Part shown: positions 1-6,802 of the stretch, one piece after another
Position numbering within the stretch: position 1 is the stretch's first letter
Layout: each line of letters starts with the position of its first letter
From: Anaerolineae bacterium
GTDB lineage: Bacteria > Chloroflexota > Anaerolineae > B4-G1 > SLSP01
Direction: 5' to 3'
Assembly (NCBI GenBank): GCA_016934645.1
Contig: JAFGSL010000684.1
Coordinates: forward strand, 1 to 13,539
DNA length: 13,539 nucleotides
Notes under the pieces: generated by a model
What the model was told of the DNA's origin: nothing
Databases searched by the model: none
What the model saw: only the letters and a program-made list of their open reading frames with translations
Position numbers and translations under genes: made by a program

Positions 1-1
1 A

Positions 2-30
2 TTGTATTACGTCACCTTTTGTGATAAAAT
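2..30 (+). promoter_or_regulatory. possible promoter of the exported repeat protein
   Basis: A -35-like TTGTAT at 2-7 and a -10-like TAAAAT at 25-30 are separated by 17 bases. The -10 matches the consensus at five of six positions, the -35 at only three. A perfect TTGACA also occurs at 30-35, but no acceptable -10 lies 16-18 bases downstream of it. The assignment is weak, and upstream sequence outside the window could hold the real promoter. Confidence 0.3.
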
Positions 31-164
31 TGACAATGTGGCTTTATTTTTGAATTGCATCTATACCAGGAGGTGATAAGCAACTTATGCTTGATGACTT
101 TGTCTATGCTGGTTTCCTCATTGTTTTCAGCAACATTCCCCAACAGATTGTAAGGAGGCATTCG

Positions 165-3086
165 ATGAAACGCTATTTGGCAGTTGTTGCCCTCGTGTTT
201 GTTTTCCTATTGTCCATCGCCGCAGCATCTCCGGCTTTGGCCGCTCCCCCTGATCCTGATGAGATAGTATTAGCCTTGCCCATGCCGGATTTCGACAAAT
301 TCGATATCCCCGTGGGCCTCACGCCGGAAACAGCGGAACGTTATGCCCAGCAGTTGACCTATCAGGCTGCATCCCCGTTGCTTCTGGAATTAGAACAGTT
401 GCAGACCGAAGGGCTTGTCGCTGGTTATACAGTGCGCCCAGACCTGCACGCTGTTGTTGTGACTGGGATGATGCCCAAGGCGAGTGCGCGCCTGTCCCGC
501 GCACAGGAGCTCAATGACATTTATCCCAGTGTGGACGAAATGCCGGCTTGTGCTGCCAACGTACCCCAGGCATTGGCAACGCGTGTTTTGGCGGAGAGTG
601 TTGTTCTTCAAAACACGCGCCCTGCGGCTCTCCAGGCGACCGATCCCAGTATCACCGTCTATTTTTCTCCCTCTTCTAATTATGGTGGCATCAGCGGCAT
701 GACAGCACCATCAACGGCAGTCACAGTGCGCGTACTGCGTAAAGGCATAGAAGTCATCCGGCGGACTACCACAAGCAGCAGCCAGGGCTATTACTCGGTA
801 TATTCTAACTGGCAATCCTGTCCGGTTGAGGGTTATGACTTTGGACTTTACCCCGGTGACGTTGTGGAAGTTACCGCTAATGGTAACATGGTTAACACGG
901 TGGTGGCGAACCTATCGGGATGGGTGAACCCGGATACCAATGTCGTCGCCGGAACTACGGACGTGGGACGGACGGTGGATGTGCAACTTTATGACTACCC
1001 CGGTTGTACCAGCAACCATTACCAACGTTCGCCGGGCGTGGATGCTTCCGGCAATTTTACTGCCGATTTCACCTCATTGGTCGATTTTGACCGTCGAGCG
1101 TATGCGTACATCTATGCTCTAGATTCTAATGGCAACAGCACATACACGTATTTCTATGCCTTCCGTCTCTACGGGTATTTTGATGAATATGGTATGGCTG
1201 GTTACCTCAAGCCCAATGTGAATGTGCAAGCAACGTTGGGTCGTGGCGAAACTGTACTGGCAACTGTAGACACCCAGACGAATGCGGGTGGGTATTTCTG
1301 GGCCTATTTCTCGCAGATGATCCAGGCTGGAGACATTGTGACTGCGACAGGCGGCGGCGCGACCATCGTGTACGTGGCCACCCATGTTACCAATCTGGAC
1401 TTTGATGCGACGGCCGATCAAATTGCCGGCGTTACCACGGCGGGACGCCAGGTACGGGCGAATTTCTATAAGCGTTATGGGACGGGCTACTATGTTGCCA
1501 CGGCCTGCGCGTATACCTACGATTGCGCCGTCGCGACAGCAGATGGGACCGGTGCTTTTACCGTTGACCTGATGAATGTCGATTTTGCGCGAGGCGATTA
1601 CGGTTATCTCTATGTCTACGATGCGCAGGGGAACTACCAGTATGACTACGGCTATAACTTCCCCGCCATTGTTGCCGATTTGAGCTATCGCTATGTTCGC
1701 GGCTACTGGCGGCAACCCTATGCTACCCTGACGGTAATCCTTAGGGATAGCGGGGGTATTATCAAGAGCACGACTACCGGGGTTTGGGTAGACTCGGATG
1801 GCGCGTTCTCGACTTACATGTCGAGCATAGCGCCGGGTGATACCTTGGAGGTGGGGAACGGTGTTGCCACAGAGACGATGACCATCCAGAATACCACGGC
1901 GATATTGGGGAGCGGTGGCCTAAGCGGAAGTGCATACAACGGCGCTCTGGTGGCTTACTTGTATGATCTCAACTATCCGTATGGGACAACATATTGCAAT
2001 GCGTTTCAGGTCGCTGGAGGCTTGTACTCCCTCCCCTTCACGGATGCGCAGATCGGGCCGTGGGACTATGCTTATGTGTGGAACGCCGGCCCCGATGGGC
2101 ACTACACTATGCAACGCCCGCGTACCTTTAGCATTGAAGCGGAAAAAGGCGATCGCTATGTGTGGGGCTATACGGCGCAGCCTGCTACACCGATGACGAT
2201 CACGCTGCTGCGTGGCGGTAGCCCGGTGGCGACCGCCACGACGACGTCAGGCTCTTATGGTTATTACGGGGTCGGTCTGTATGCCACACAAACGGTGACC
2301 ATTTCACAGGGCGACACAGTGCGTGTAGTGGCAGGCAGTGACAACACCGCCGATGTCCCCATCCCTGCGCTGGATGCTCACGCGGATGGCGTTAATAACC
2401 GCGTCTATGGCGTCGCGCCGGCGAACGAGTCGGTGAATGTTTCCGTTCGACGCACTTACCGGGGATGGTGGAGTTGGTCCCGGAGCACCGGCGTGGATGC
2501 GGATGGGAACTACAGTGTGTCGTTTGATGGCCTTTATTGGTCCCGTGACTGCTCGCTGGTGGATGCTGGGCACCCCTGCATACAGCCGGCCGTGACTTAC
2601 TATACACCTGCGGAGCATCGAATTTGGTATGGAGGCCCCTATCCTGATTCCGTTGGGCCGGATGCTTACGAAGTGGATGATGCCTACATGCAAGCTACCC
2701 CGTATATGGGTGTGCAGTCGCATTCTTTCCACGCTGTCACGGATACCGATTGGATTTCTTTCACTGTGCCGGCGGCGGATATTGCGAATCAGGTTCACTA
2801 TCAGGTCAAAACCTTCAACCTGGGGTGGGGGATGGCAACACAGGTACGTATTTACCATGCCAACACTCTGTGGATGCCATTGGTTGATGTCACTGGTTAT
2901 GAAAATGAAGATACTGGTATCGGCGTTGACATATCCTGGTGGATGCCGCCTGAAACGGGCGTCTACTATGTGGAAATCCTGCCACCGAGTTCCAGCTATG
3001 CAGCTTACTGCGATGCAATCTACGATGTGATGATTTTCCCGCAGCGTGCCAGAGTATTCTTACCACTTGTGTTGCGCAGCCATTAG
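165..3086 (+). CDS. exported tyrosine-rich repeat protein with PPC-like domain and Chloroflexota-type C-terminal tail
   Basis: Predicted secreted or cell-surface protein of 973 residues; function unknown. I chose the ATG at 165 because AAGGAGG lies at 152-158 and the product then begins with a typical signal peptide: MKR, a hydrophobic core, then a likely cleavage near SPALAA. Residues about 30-160 form a non-repetitive N-terminal region. Residues about 163-819 contain four modules of about 155-170 residues rich in Tyr, Gly, Asp and Asn. Each combines a VTVxVLR-G-TTT-GYY-PGDxVxV half with a GR-VxVxLY-D-DGxGxF-YxYVYDxxGN half. Residues about 826-955 resemble the bacterial pre-peptidase C-terminal (PPC) domain (DAYEVDD, SHSF, DTDWISFTV, GVYYVEI). 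The last ten residues are VFLPLVLRSH, resembling endings I recall from Chloroflexota exported proteins. No protease or glycosidase catalytic motif was seen, so an adhesin or surface-layer role is only a guess. An in-frame ATG at 87 has its own Shine-Dalgarno (AGGAGGTGA, 68-76) and would add 26 residues. Confidence 0.85.
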   Translation: MKRYLAVVALVFVFLLSIAAASPALAAPPDPDEIVLALPMPDFDKFDIPVGLTPETAERYAQQLTYQAASPLLLELEQLQTEGLVAGYTVRPDLHAVVVTGMMPKASARLSRAQELNDIYPSVDEMPACAANVPQALATRVLAESVVLQNTRPAALQATDPSITVYFSPSSNYGGISGMTAPSTAVTVRVLRKGIEVIRRTTTSSSQGYYSVYSNWQSCPVEGYDFGLYPGDVVEVTANGNMVNTVVANLSGWVNPDTNVVAGTTDVGRTVDVQLYDYPGCTSNHYQRSPGVDASGNFTADFTSLVDFDRRAYAYIYALDSNGNSTYTYFYAFRLYGYFDEYGMAGYLKPNVNVQATLGRGETVLATVDTQTNAGGYFWAYFSQMIQAGDIVTATGGGATIVYVATHVTNLDFDATADQIAGVTTAGRQVRANFYKRYGTGYYVATACAYTYDCAVATADGTGAFTVDLMNVDFARGDYGYLYVYDAQGNYQYDYGYNFPAIVADLSYRYVRGYWRQPYATLTVILRDSGGIIKSTTTGVWVDSDGAFSTYMSSIAPGDTLEVGNGVATETMTIQNTTAILGSGGLSGSAYNGALVAYLYDLNYPYGTTYCNAFQVAGGLYSLPFTDAQIGPWDYAYVWNAGPDGHYTMQRPRTFSIEAEKGDRYVWGYTAQPATPMTITLLRGGSPVATATTTSGSYGYYGVGLYATQTVTISQGDTVRVVAGSDNTADVPIPALDAHADGVNNRVYGVAPANESVNVSVRRTYRGWWSWSRSTGVDADGNYSVSFDGLYWSRDCSLVDAGHPCIQPAVTYYTPAEHRIWYGGPYPDSVGPDAYEVDDAYMQATPYMGVQSHSFHAVTDTDWISFTVPAADIANQVHYQVKTFNLGWGMATQVRIYHANTLWMPLVDVTGYENEDTGIGVDISWWMPPETGVYYVEILPPSSSYAAYCDAIYDVMIFPQRARVFLPLVLRSH
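651..2622 (+). repeat. four protein-level repeat modules inside the exported protein
   Basis: The translation shows four consecutive modules with approximate borders at 651, 1166, 1656, 2124 and 2622. Comparable landmarks recur in each: a TTT or TxT strand followed by GYY, GYF, GAF or GYYG; a PGD, AGD or QGD turn; a GxxVxVxLY or RANFYKRY strand; DASGNF, DGTGAF or DADGNY; and an aromatic AYIYALDSNGN or GYLYVYDAQGN strand. Divergence is high, so the repeats are visible in protein but not as long DNA matches. Cysteines cluster in the second half of the modules, which could allow disulfides outside the cell. Confidence 0.65.
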
Positions 3087-3100
3087 CGTTATAGGCAAAC

Positions 3101-3134
3101 AGCGCCCCCGCACATCGTGCGGGGGCACTCGTTT
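3101..3134 (+). terminator. intrinsic terminator after the exported protein gene
   Basis: A perfect 10-bp stem (GCCCCCGCAC at 3104-3113 with GTGCGGGGGC at 3117-3126) and a 3-base ATC loop lie 18 bases after the stop. They are followed by ACTCGTTTT. Two further flanking pairs form beyond one mismatch. The response regulator converges from the other side and ends at 3154, so the hairpin may also slow transcription from that strand, though the minus-strand side lacks a good T-run. Confidence 0.8.
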
Positions 3135-3153
3135 TGGCGAAGCATCCAATAGG

Positions 3154-4107
3154 TCACTCTGCTCGACTGTGCGTAGCTTGCTCCAGTCTCGCGGCCAATG
3201 CCTTGAGTTTTGACCATTGTTTGCGCACGACGTACAGCATGGCTAGCGTCATTAGCCAGCGTTGTTTGCAGTTGGGCTGCGCGGCCAGCGCCTCGAATAC
3301 CTGGATAGCCTGATCGTCTGCGCGACGCGCCCTGGCATATCGGGCGGCCATCGCTTCCAGATTGGAGAGCAAGGCTGCTGTTTGCGGTGTGGCTGGGCGG
3401 GGCAGCGTCGCTTGTCCTGTCTGTTCCAGGCGTGTGGCAAGCATTTTGAGCTTTGGCCATTGCTTGCGCACGATATAGAGCATCGCCAGCGTCAGCAGCC
3501 AGCGCTGGCTGCAATCGGGTTGCTCGGCCAGCCTCTCAAACACCTGGATAGCCTGATCGTCCGCGCGGCGCGCCTTGGCATATTGGGTGGCCAATGCTTC
3601 CAGGTTGGGTTGTGGCGGGGCCGATGGTGTGGGTAGCGGTGCGGATGGTCGGGCTGGTGCCTGTGTCCGCATCTGCGTCCGCGTCTGCGTCCGCGTCGCC
3701 CGCGCGGTTTTGCTAACCCGTTCCATCACGCTCAACAATTGCTCGGCGGTGACTGGCTTAATCAAATATCCTTGCGCGCCGACGGCGACAGCGCGCTGCA
3801 ACGTCGGCGAGTCCTTCTCCGCCGAGATCACGATGCAGATGAGGTCGGGATATTCTGGTCGTATGGTTTGAATGGCGGTCAGCCCGTCCATCACCGGCAT
3901 GTTGACGTCAATAAGAGCGACGTCGGGTTGGTGTTGGCGCACCAACGCGATTGCTTCGCGCCCATTTTGACCGAAAGCTACCACCTCACTGTCGGGCACG
4001 AGGCTCATCATCATTTGGATGCTTTTGCGGGTCTCCTCGGAGTCATCGACAATGATAACGCGTAATGGAGACACCTTTGATCCTTGTGACGCTGTGCGTT
4101 CGGACAT
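3154..4107 (-). CDS. response regulator with receiver domain and duplicated helical output module
   Basis: A 317-residue two-component response regulator, presumably phosphorylated by a histidine kinase encoded elsewhere. Residues about 15-131 form a CheY-like receiver: acidic pair D21-D22, phospho-acceptor D67 in LIDVNMP, switch S95 and K117 in LIKPV. The fold is complete, so it should be active. A Thr/Gln/Arg- then Pro/Ala-rich linker (about 134-167) follows. The C-terminal half is one 62-residue unit present twice (168-229 and 249-310), each with YAxARRADDQAIQVFE and QRWLxTLAMLYxVRKQW. The spacing of Ala, Leu and Tyr suggests TPR-like paired helices, hence a protein-binding rather than DNA-binding output. 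No helix-turn-helix, GGDEF or other known output domain was seen. The ATG at 4107 is preceded by AAGGAAGG. It lies 57 bases downstream of rpiA on the same strand and may be cotranscribed with it. Confidence 0.9.
   Translation of the reverse strand: MSERTASQGSKVSPLRVIIVDDSEETRKSIQMMMSLVPDSEVVAFGQNGREAIALVRQHQPDVALIDVNMPVMDGLTAIQTIRPEYPDLICIVISAEKDSPTLQRAVAVGAQGYLIKPVTAEQLLSVMERVSKTARATRTQTRTQMRTQAPARPSAPLPTPSAPPQPNLEALATQYAKARRADDQAIQVFERLAEQPDCSQRWLLTLAMLYIVRKQWPKLKMLATRLEQTGQATLPRPATPQTAALLSNLEAMAARYARARRADDQAIQVFEALAAQPNCKQRWLMTLAMLYVVRKQWSKLKALAARLEQATHSRAE
3178..3363 (-). repeat. second copy of the 62-residue output unit
   Basis: This encodes residues 249-310 of the response regulator. 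By direct alignment it matches the other copy at 49 of 62 positions without gaps. The period between copies is 243 bases, with a 19-residue Pro/Thr/Ala-rich spacer. Confidence 0.9.
3421..3606 (-). repeat. first copy of the 62-residue output unit
   Basis: This encodes residues 168-229 of the response regulator and aligns gap-free with the copy at 3178-3363. Differences are mostly conservative (L/M, I/V, K/R, D/N), which suggests a fairly old internal duplication kept under selection. Confidence 0.9.
3665..3700 (-). repeat. three-copy 12-base tandem repeat in the linker
   Basis: On the plus strand this reads GTCCGCATCTGC, GTCCGCGTCTGC, GTCCGCGTCGCC. The 12-base unit equals four codons, so copy-number changes stay in frame and lengthen or shorten the Thr-Gln-Thr-Arg linker between the receiver and the output half. 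Confidence 0.85.
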
Positions 4108-4164
4108 AGCTGACCTTCCTTTCGCGTGATATATGTGTAGTGGCGACTTCAGTCACTCTTCTTC

Positions 4165-4857
4165 TTACGCCTCGCGTTGGAGATGGCGAATCCCTGTCGC
4201 TCCAGCGATGATGACATCATCGGCAATCCCTAAACACAGCCCGTGTTCGACGATCCCGGCGCGCGCGCGAATCTGCGTGGCGAGTTCCTCTGGCTGCACA
4301 ATCGGCCTAAAGCGGCAGTCCAGAATCAGGTTGCCCTGGTCGGTGCGAAAAAGCGCGCCGTCGCTCAGGCGGCGCGGTGTGATATCTGCCCCGAGCGTGG
4401 AGAGATAATCGACTTGTGTGCGCCAGCCGAATGGCACAACTTCGACCGGTACGGCCCAGTGTGTCCCCAACATTGGAACGAGCTTGTTCTCATCGACAAC
4501 GATGATTTCGCGTCGACTGGCCTGAGCGACAATCTTCTCCCGCAGGAGCGCGCCGCCGCCGCCCTTGATCAGGTTGAGTGCAGGATCGACTTCATCCGCT
4601 CCGTCAATGGTCACGTCAATGATAGGGCTCTCTTGTAGCGTCGTCAGCGGAATGCCCAGGGCTTGTGCGTCGGCTTCCACTTGACGTGAGCAAGGAATCC
4701 CTATGATGTCCGTGAGCTTTCCGGTAGCAAGTTGCTCAGCGATGGCGCGGATCGCGAAGATGGCTGTACTGCCGTGGCCCAATCCCACGATCATCCCCGA
4801 GGTCACGAATTGAACGGCGTATTCGCCGGCTTGTTGTTTGAAATCTGTGTTATCCAC
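4165..4857 (-). CDS. rpiA: ribose-5-phosphate isomerase A
   Basis: Cytoplasmic enzyme that interconverts ribose 5-phosphate and ribulose 5-phosphate in the non-oxidative pentose phosphate pathway. At 230 residues it is a normal length for RpiA. Diagnostic motifs are all present: the phosphate-binding GLGHGSTA (residues 25-32, where most relatives have GLGTGSTA), DGADE at 85-89, and KGGGGALLREK at 98-108, which contains the catalytic glutamate E107. A GTG start is required, since no ATG lies before the glycine loop. An AGGAG at 4873-4877 is 15 bases upstream, a longer than usual gap. The gene has its own promoter, and the response regulator follows on the same strand. Confidence 0.95.
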   Translation of the reverse strand: MDNTDFKQQAGEYAVQFVTSGMIVGLGHGSTAIFAIRAIAEQLATGKLTDIIGIPCSRQVEADAQALGIPLTTLQESPIIDVTIDGADEVDPALNLIKGGGGALLREKIVAQASRREIIVVDENKLVPMLGTHWAVPVEVVPFGWRTQVDYLSTLGADITPRRLSDGALFRTDQGNLILDCRFRPIVQPEELATQIRARAGIVEHGLCLGIADDVIIAGATGIRHLQREA

Positions 4858-4921
4858 GTGAGTTGTGCTTTTCTCCTGTGAGAGTCAGTCAATCACCTAG
4901 TAGGCAAGTTTTTCAATCCCA

Positions 4922-4950
4922 ATCATAGAGCAAACTGGCTAAAACGTCAA
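4922..4950 (-). promoter_or_regulatory. sigma-70-type promoter of rpiA
   Basis: On the minus strand TTGACG (4945-4950) and TATGAT (4922-4927) are separated by exactly 17 bases, each matching the consensus at five of six positions. Transcription would start near 4915, giving a leader of about 58 bases. The -35 box overlaps the TGA stop of atl (4947-4949). Confidence 0.7.
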
Positions 4951-5321
4951 ACTTCTGTTTTTACTTGGGCTATGTCTTCCCCCCACGGAATAAGCGGCCC
5001 GGTCCAACCGTAGGTCTTCAGATCGATGCGCCCCACAGTATCGAAGACGATGCCTTCTGCTTCCAGCAGTGCCTGCTGTAGGCCATCATCGTTCCTCAGA
5101 CTCACGCGCCCCTGCGAATTGACCACGCGATGCCAGGGGACGTCGTCCGTGTGTAGCGCGCGCAAAGCCCAGCCGACGGTACGTGCTCCGCGCGGCCATC
5201 CCAGCCATCGCGCAATCTGCCCATACGATGCCACTTTCCCCCGTGGAATTTCCCGCACGAGTGCATAAACCTGCTCGAATTGATTTTGGATTTTCGATTT
5301 TGAATTTTCGATAGTTTCCAT
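4947..5321 (-). CDS. alkyltransferase-like (ATL) DNA-repair protein
   Basis: A 124-residue protein of the MGMT C-terminal (DNA-binding) domain family. It carries the family core REIPRGKVASYGQIA, the arginine-finger region ARTVGWALRAL (about residues 46-56) and PWHRVVNSQGRVS. The methyl-accepting cysteine of true alkyltransferases (PCHRV) is replaced by tryptophan at W63. Proteins of this ATL type are known to bind O6-alkylguanine in DNA without removing the alkyl group and to flag it for nucleotide-excision repair. I chose the ATG at 5321, which has GGAG eight bases upstream. An in-frame TTG at 5342 would add seven residues. The first 14 residues or so are encoded by a heptamer repeat tract and are not family-like. 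The MFS gene ends 25 bases upstream on the same strand, so the two may be cotranscribed. Confidence 0.9.
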   Translation of the reverse strand: METIENSKSKIQNQFEQVYALVREIPRGKVASYGQIARWLGWPRGARTVGWALRALHTDDVPWHRVVNSQGRVSLRNDDGLQQALLEAEGIVFDTVGRIDLKTYGWTGPLIPWGEDIAQVKTEV

Positions 5322-5355
5322 CTCCCAATCTCCAATTAACAAATCTTCAATCTGC
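5281..5355. repeat. heptamer repeat tract spanning the MFS stop and atl start
   Basis: On the plus strand 5281-5308 is four 7-base units (TGATTTT, GGATTTT, CGATTTT, GAATTTT). After 12 other bases, 5321-5355 continues with a second 7-base periodicity (TCTCCCA, ATCTCCA, ATTAACA, AATCTTC, AATCTGC). The tract contains the last codons of the MFS gene, the ribosome binding site and ATG of atl, and its first codons. Short heptamer tandem repeats of this general kind are known from intergenic regions of cyanobacteria, and I recall similar ones in Chloroflexota. Confidence 0.75.
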
Positions 5356-6666
5356 TTTCGTCGGATCCGTCACCCGGATAGGGAAAATGTGGAACATCAG
5401 AGCACCGAGCAGTCGTATGCTGCCTCCGATGATGAGCAGTAGCCGGATGTCCAGTGTTTTCGACAGCGCAACACCGATCAGCGGGCCGATAAACGCGCCC
5501 ACATTCATAATCGATGAGTAGAAGGCGATGTAACTCGCGCGGCGTTCGTCAGGGCAGAGCTTAAGCAGGATGTTGAAGTGGCTGAGGCTTACTCCGGGAT
5601 TGATGATGTTGATGAGCACGCCCCACACCAGGATCGCCGTCAGGTTAGGGAACAGACTCACCAGAAAGGCGTAACTCGCGGAAAGCGGGATAGTTGTCGC
5701 TAGTGTGCGTGCATCGCCCCACTTGTAGATGAGCCTTTGCCAGAATGCGTAGCCGATGATGACGCCGATGTTTGCCAGCGTGCTGTTCAGTCCTACCCAG
5801 CCGTCTGTCGCGTTGAGGTGGCGCAGGAAGAAGATGATGTATAACGGTGAGATCAACCAGTCGCCAAAGCCGAAAAGCAGTGTATTGATGATGATGCGTG
5901 CGAAGTAGCGGTTTTGGCCTAACATCCCTTTGAGCTGTGTCAGCGTCACCTTCTGCCGCGGCGGGCGCGTGACAATTTTGCTTTCCGGGACTCTGATTCT
6001 GAGCAGGTAGATCGAGCTTATCACCGAGGCCAGGAAGCCGATGATGTACACCACCTGATAGTTGACTGGAAACGCCGCCCAGTGGATGTTCGCCGCAGCT
6101 TCCAGCCATCTGCCGGCGAAGAAGGTCAGAATCGCAATGGTGATGCCGGCGATGATGTTGCGATTGGCAAAAACTCGTGCCCGGTCGCGCTCGGGTACCA
6201 CGTCGGCCAGCAGTGGATTGAAGCCCGCGCTGAAAAAGGTACTCGGAATGCTGATGACGATCAATAAGCCGACCACAGCTTCGGCGCGATGACCGGTGGT
6301 GAGCCAGGGCAGCAAGGCGATCAAGCCATAACCGAGCCGGGCGATGAACAGGCCGCCCCAGATCCACGGGGCGCGCTGTGTTTTGCGTTCCAGGAACCGC
6401 GCTGACGGCACCAGCAGGAAGACCGCGAGCAGAGCTGGGACCGAGGAAAGCCAGCCGATCATCGTGTTGGACGCGCCCAGTCGCACCGCGTACGTGGCGT
6501 TGAAGGACGCCGCTGCGCTGAGCATCGCTGCCCAGAAAACCTCTATGTACAAGTACCATATATTGTGATCGATTTTTCCCTGTAAATTTGCACCGCGCAG
6601 CCGGATGCGCGTGGCCTTGATCCGCGCGCTGGCGTGTTCAGGCAGGTGCATCAGAAAACGCCTCAT
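5347..6666 (-). CDS. MFS transporter of unknown substrate
   Basis: A 439-residue integral membrane protein with about 12 hydrophobic segments in two halves, separated by a central basic loop near RPPRQKVTLTQLKGMLG, as in the major facilitator superfamily. Features include VRLGASNTMIGWLSSVPALLA near the first helices and the loop ADVVPERDRARVFANRN, where family members usually carry a conserved charged stretch. The product has no motif that lets me name a substrate. I chose the ATG at 6666, preceded by GAGAGGGGA. The open frame extends upstream to 6762, but that part runs through an intergenic hairpin and encodes a Pro/Trp-rich stretch unlike a transporter start. It follows the SLC13 gene by 136 bases and is followed by atl after 25 bases. 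Confidence 0.85.
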   Translation of the reverse strand: MRRFLMHLPEHASARIKATRIRLRGANLQGKIDHNIWYLYIEVFWAAMLSAAASFNATYAVRLGASNTMIGWLSSVPALLAVFLLVPSARFLERKTQRAPWIWGGLFIARLGYGLIALLPWLTTGHRAEAVVGLLIVISIPSTFFSAGFNPLLADVVPERDRARVFANRNIIAGITIAILTFFAGRWLEAAANIHWAAFPVNYQVVYIIGFLASVISSIYLLRIRVPESKIVTRPPRQKVTLTQLKGMLGQNRYFARIIINTLLFGFGDWLISPLYIIFFLRHLNATDGWVGLNSTLANIGVIIGYAFWQRLIYKWGDARTLATTIPLSASYAFLVSLFPNLTAILVWGVLINIINPGVSLSHFNILLKLCPDERRASYIAFYSSIMNVGAFIGPLIGVALSKTLDIRLLLIIGGSIRLLGALMFHIFPIRVTDPTKAD

Positions 6667-6719
6667 AAATGGTGTGTCCCCTCTCGAAAAATAAACCACG
6701 AATCTGCTTGAGATCTGGG

Positions 6720-6762
6720 GTGGGGGTTTGGGGACGGGCCATGCACGTCCCCAAACCCCCAC
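6720..6762. repeat. 17-bp perfect inverted repeat between SLC13 and MFS genes
   Basis: 6720-6736 pairs perfectly with 6746-6762, leaving a 9-base loop (GGCCATGCA). The arm is a G-rich run read as GTGGGGGTTTGGGGACG on the plus strand. A T-rich stretch (TTTTCGTTTCT) follows on the plus strand, the arrangement of an intrinsic terminator. Both neighbouring genes are on the minus strand, where no T-run follows the stem. It may be a transcript-stabilising or processing hairpin, or a small palindromic repeat element. Confidence 0.85.
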
Positions 6763-6802
6763 TTTTCGTTTCTAGTGCGACAATACCAAAAAGCCGTGAC
6801 GA

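Noticed and set aside
30..35. Perfect TTGACA as a -35 box for the first gene
   Set aside because: No acceptable -10 sequence occurs 15-19 bases downstream; the TTGTAT/TAAAAT pair was preferred at low confidence.
1119..1715. 198-codon open frame antisense to the exported protein gene
   Set aside because: It is opposite a well-supported secreted protein, has no domain or plausible ribosome site, and its Ile/Arg/Val-rich composition is what antisense reading of Tyr/Asp/Gly codons gives.
4135..4156. Weak inverted repeat AGTGGC...GTCACT between rpiA and the response regulator as a terminator
   Set aside because: Only six pairs with one wobble, and no T-run on the minus strand after it; not enough to separate the two genes.
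4947..5321. True O6-methylguanine-DNA methyltransferase (ogt/ada type)
   Set aside because: The active-site cysteine in PCHRV is tryptophan here, and the protein has only the C-terminal domain, so it fits the ATL group.
5645..6559. 304-codon open frame on the same strand as the MFS gene in another frame
   Set aside because: The translation is His/Arg/Pro-rich without hydrophobic segments, while the overlapping frame gives a clean 12-segment transporter.
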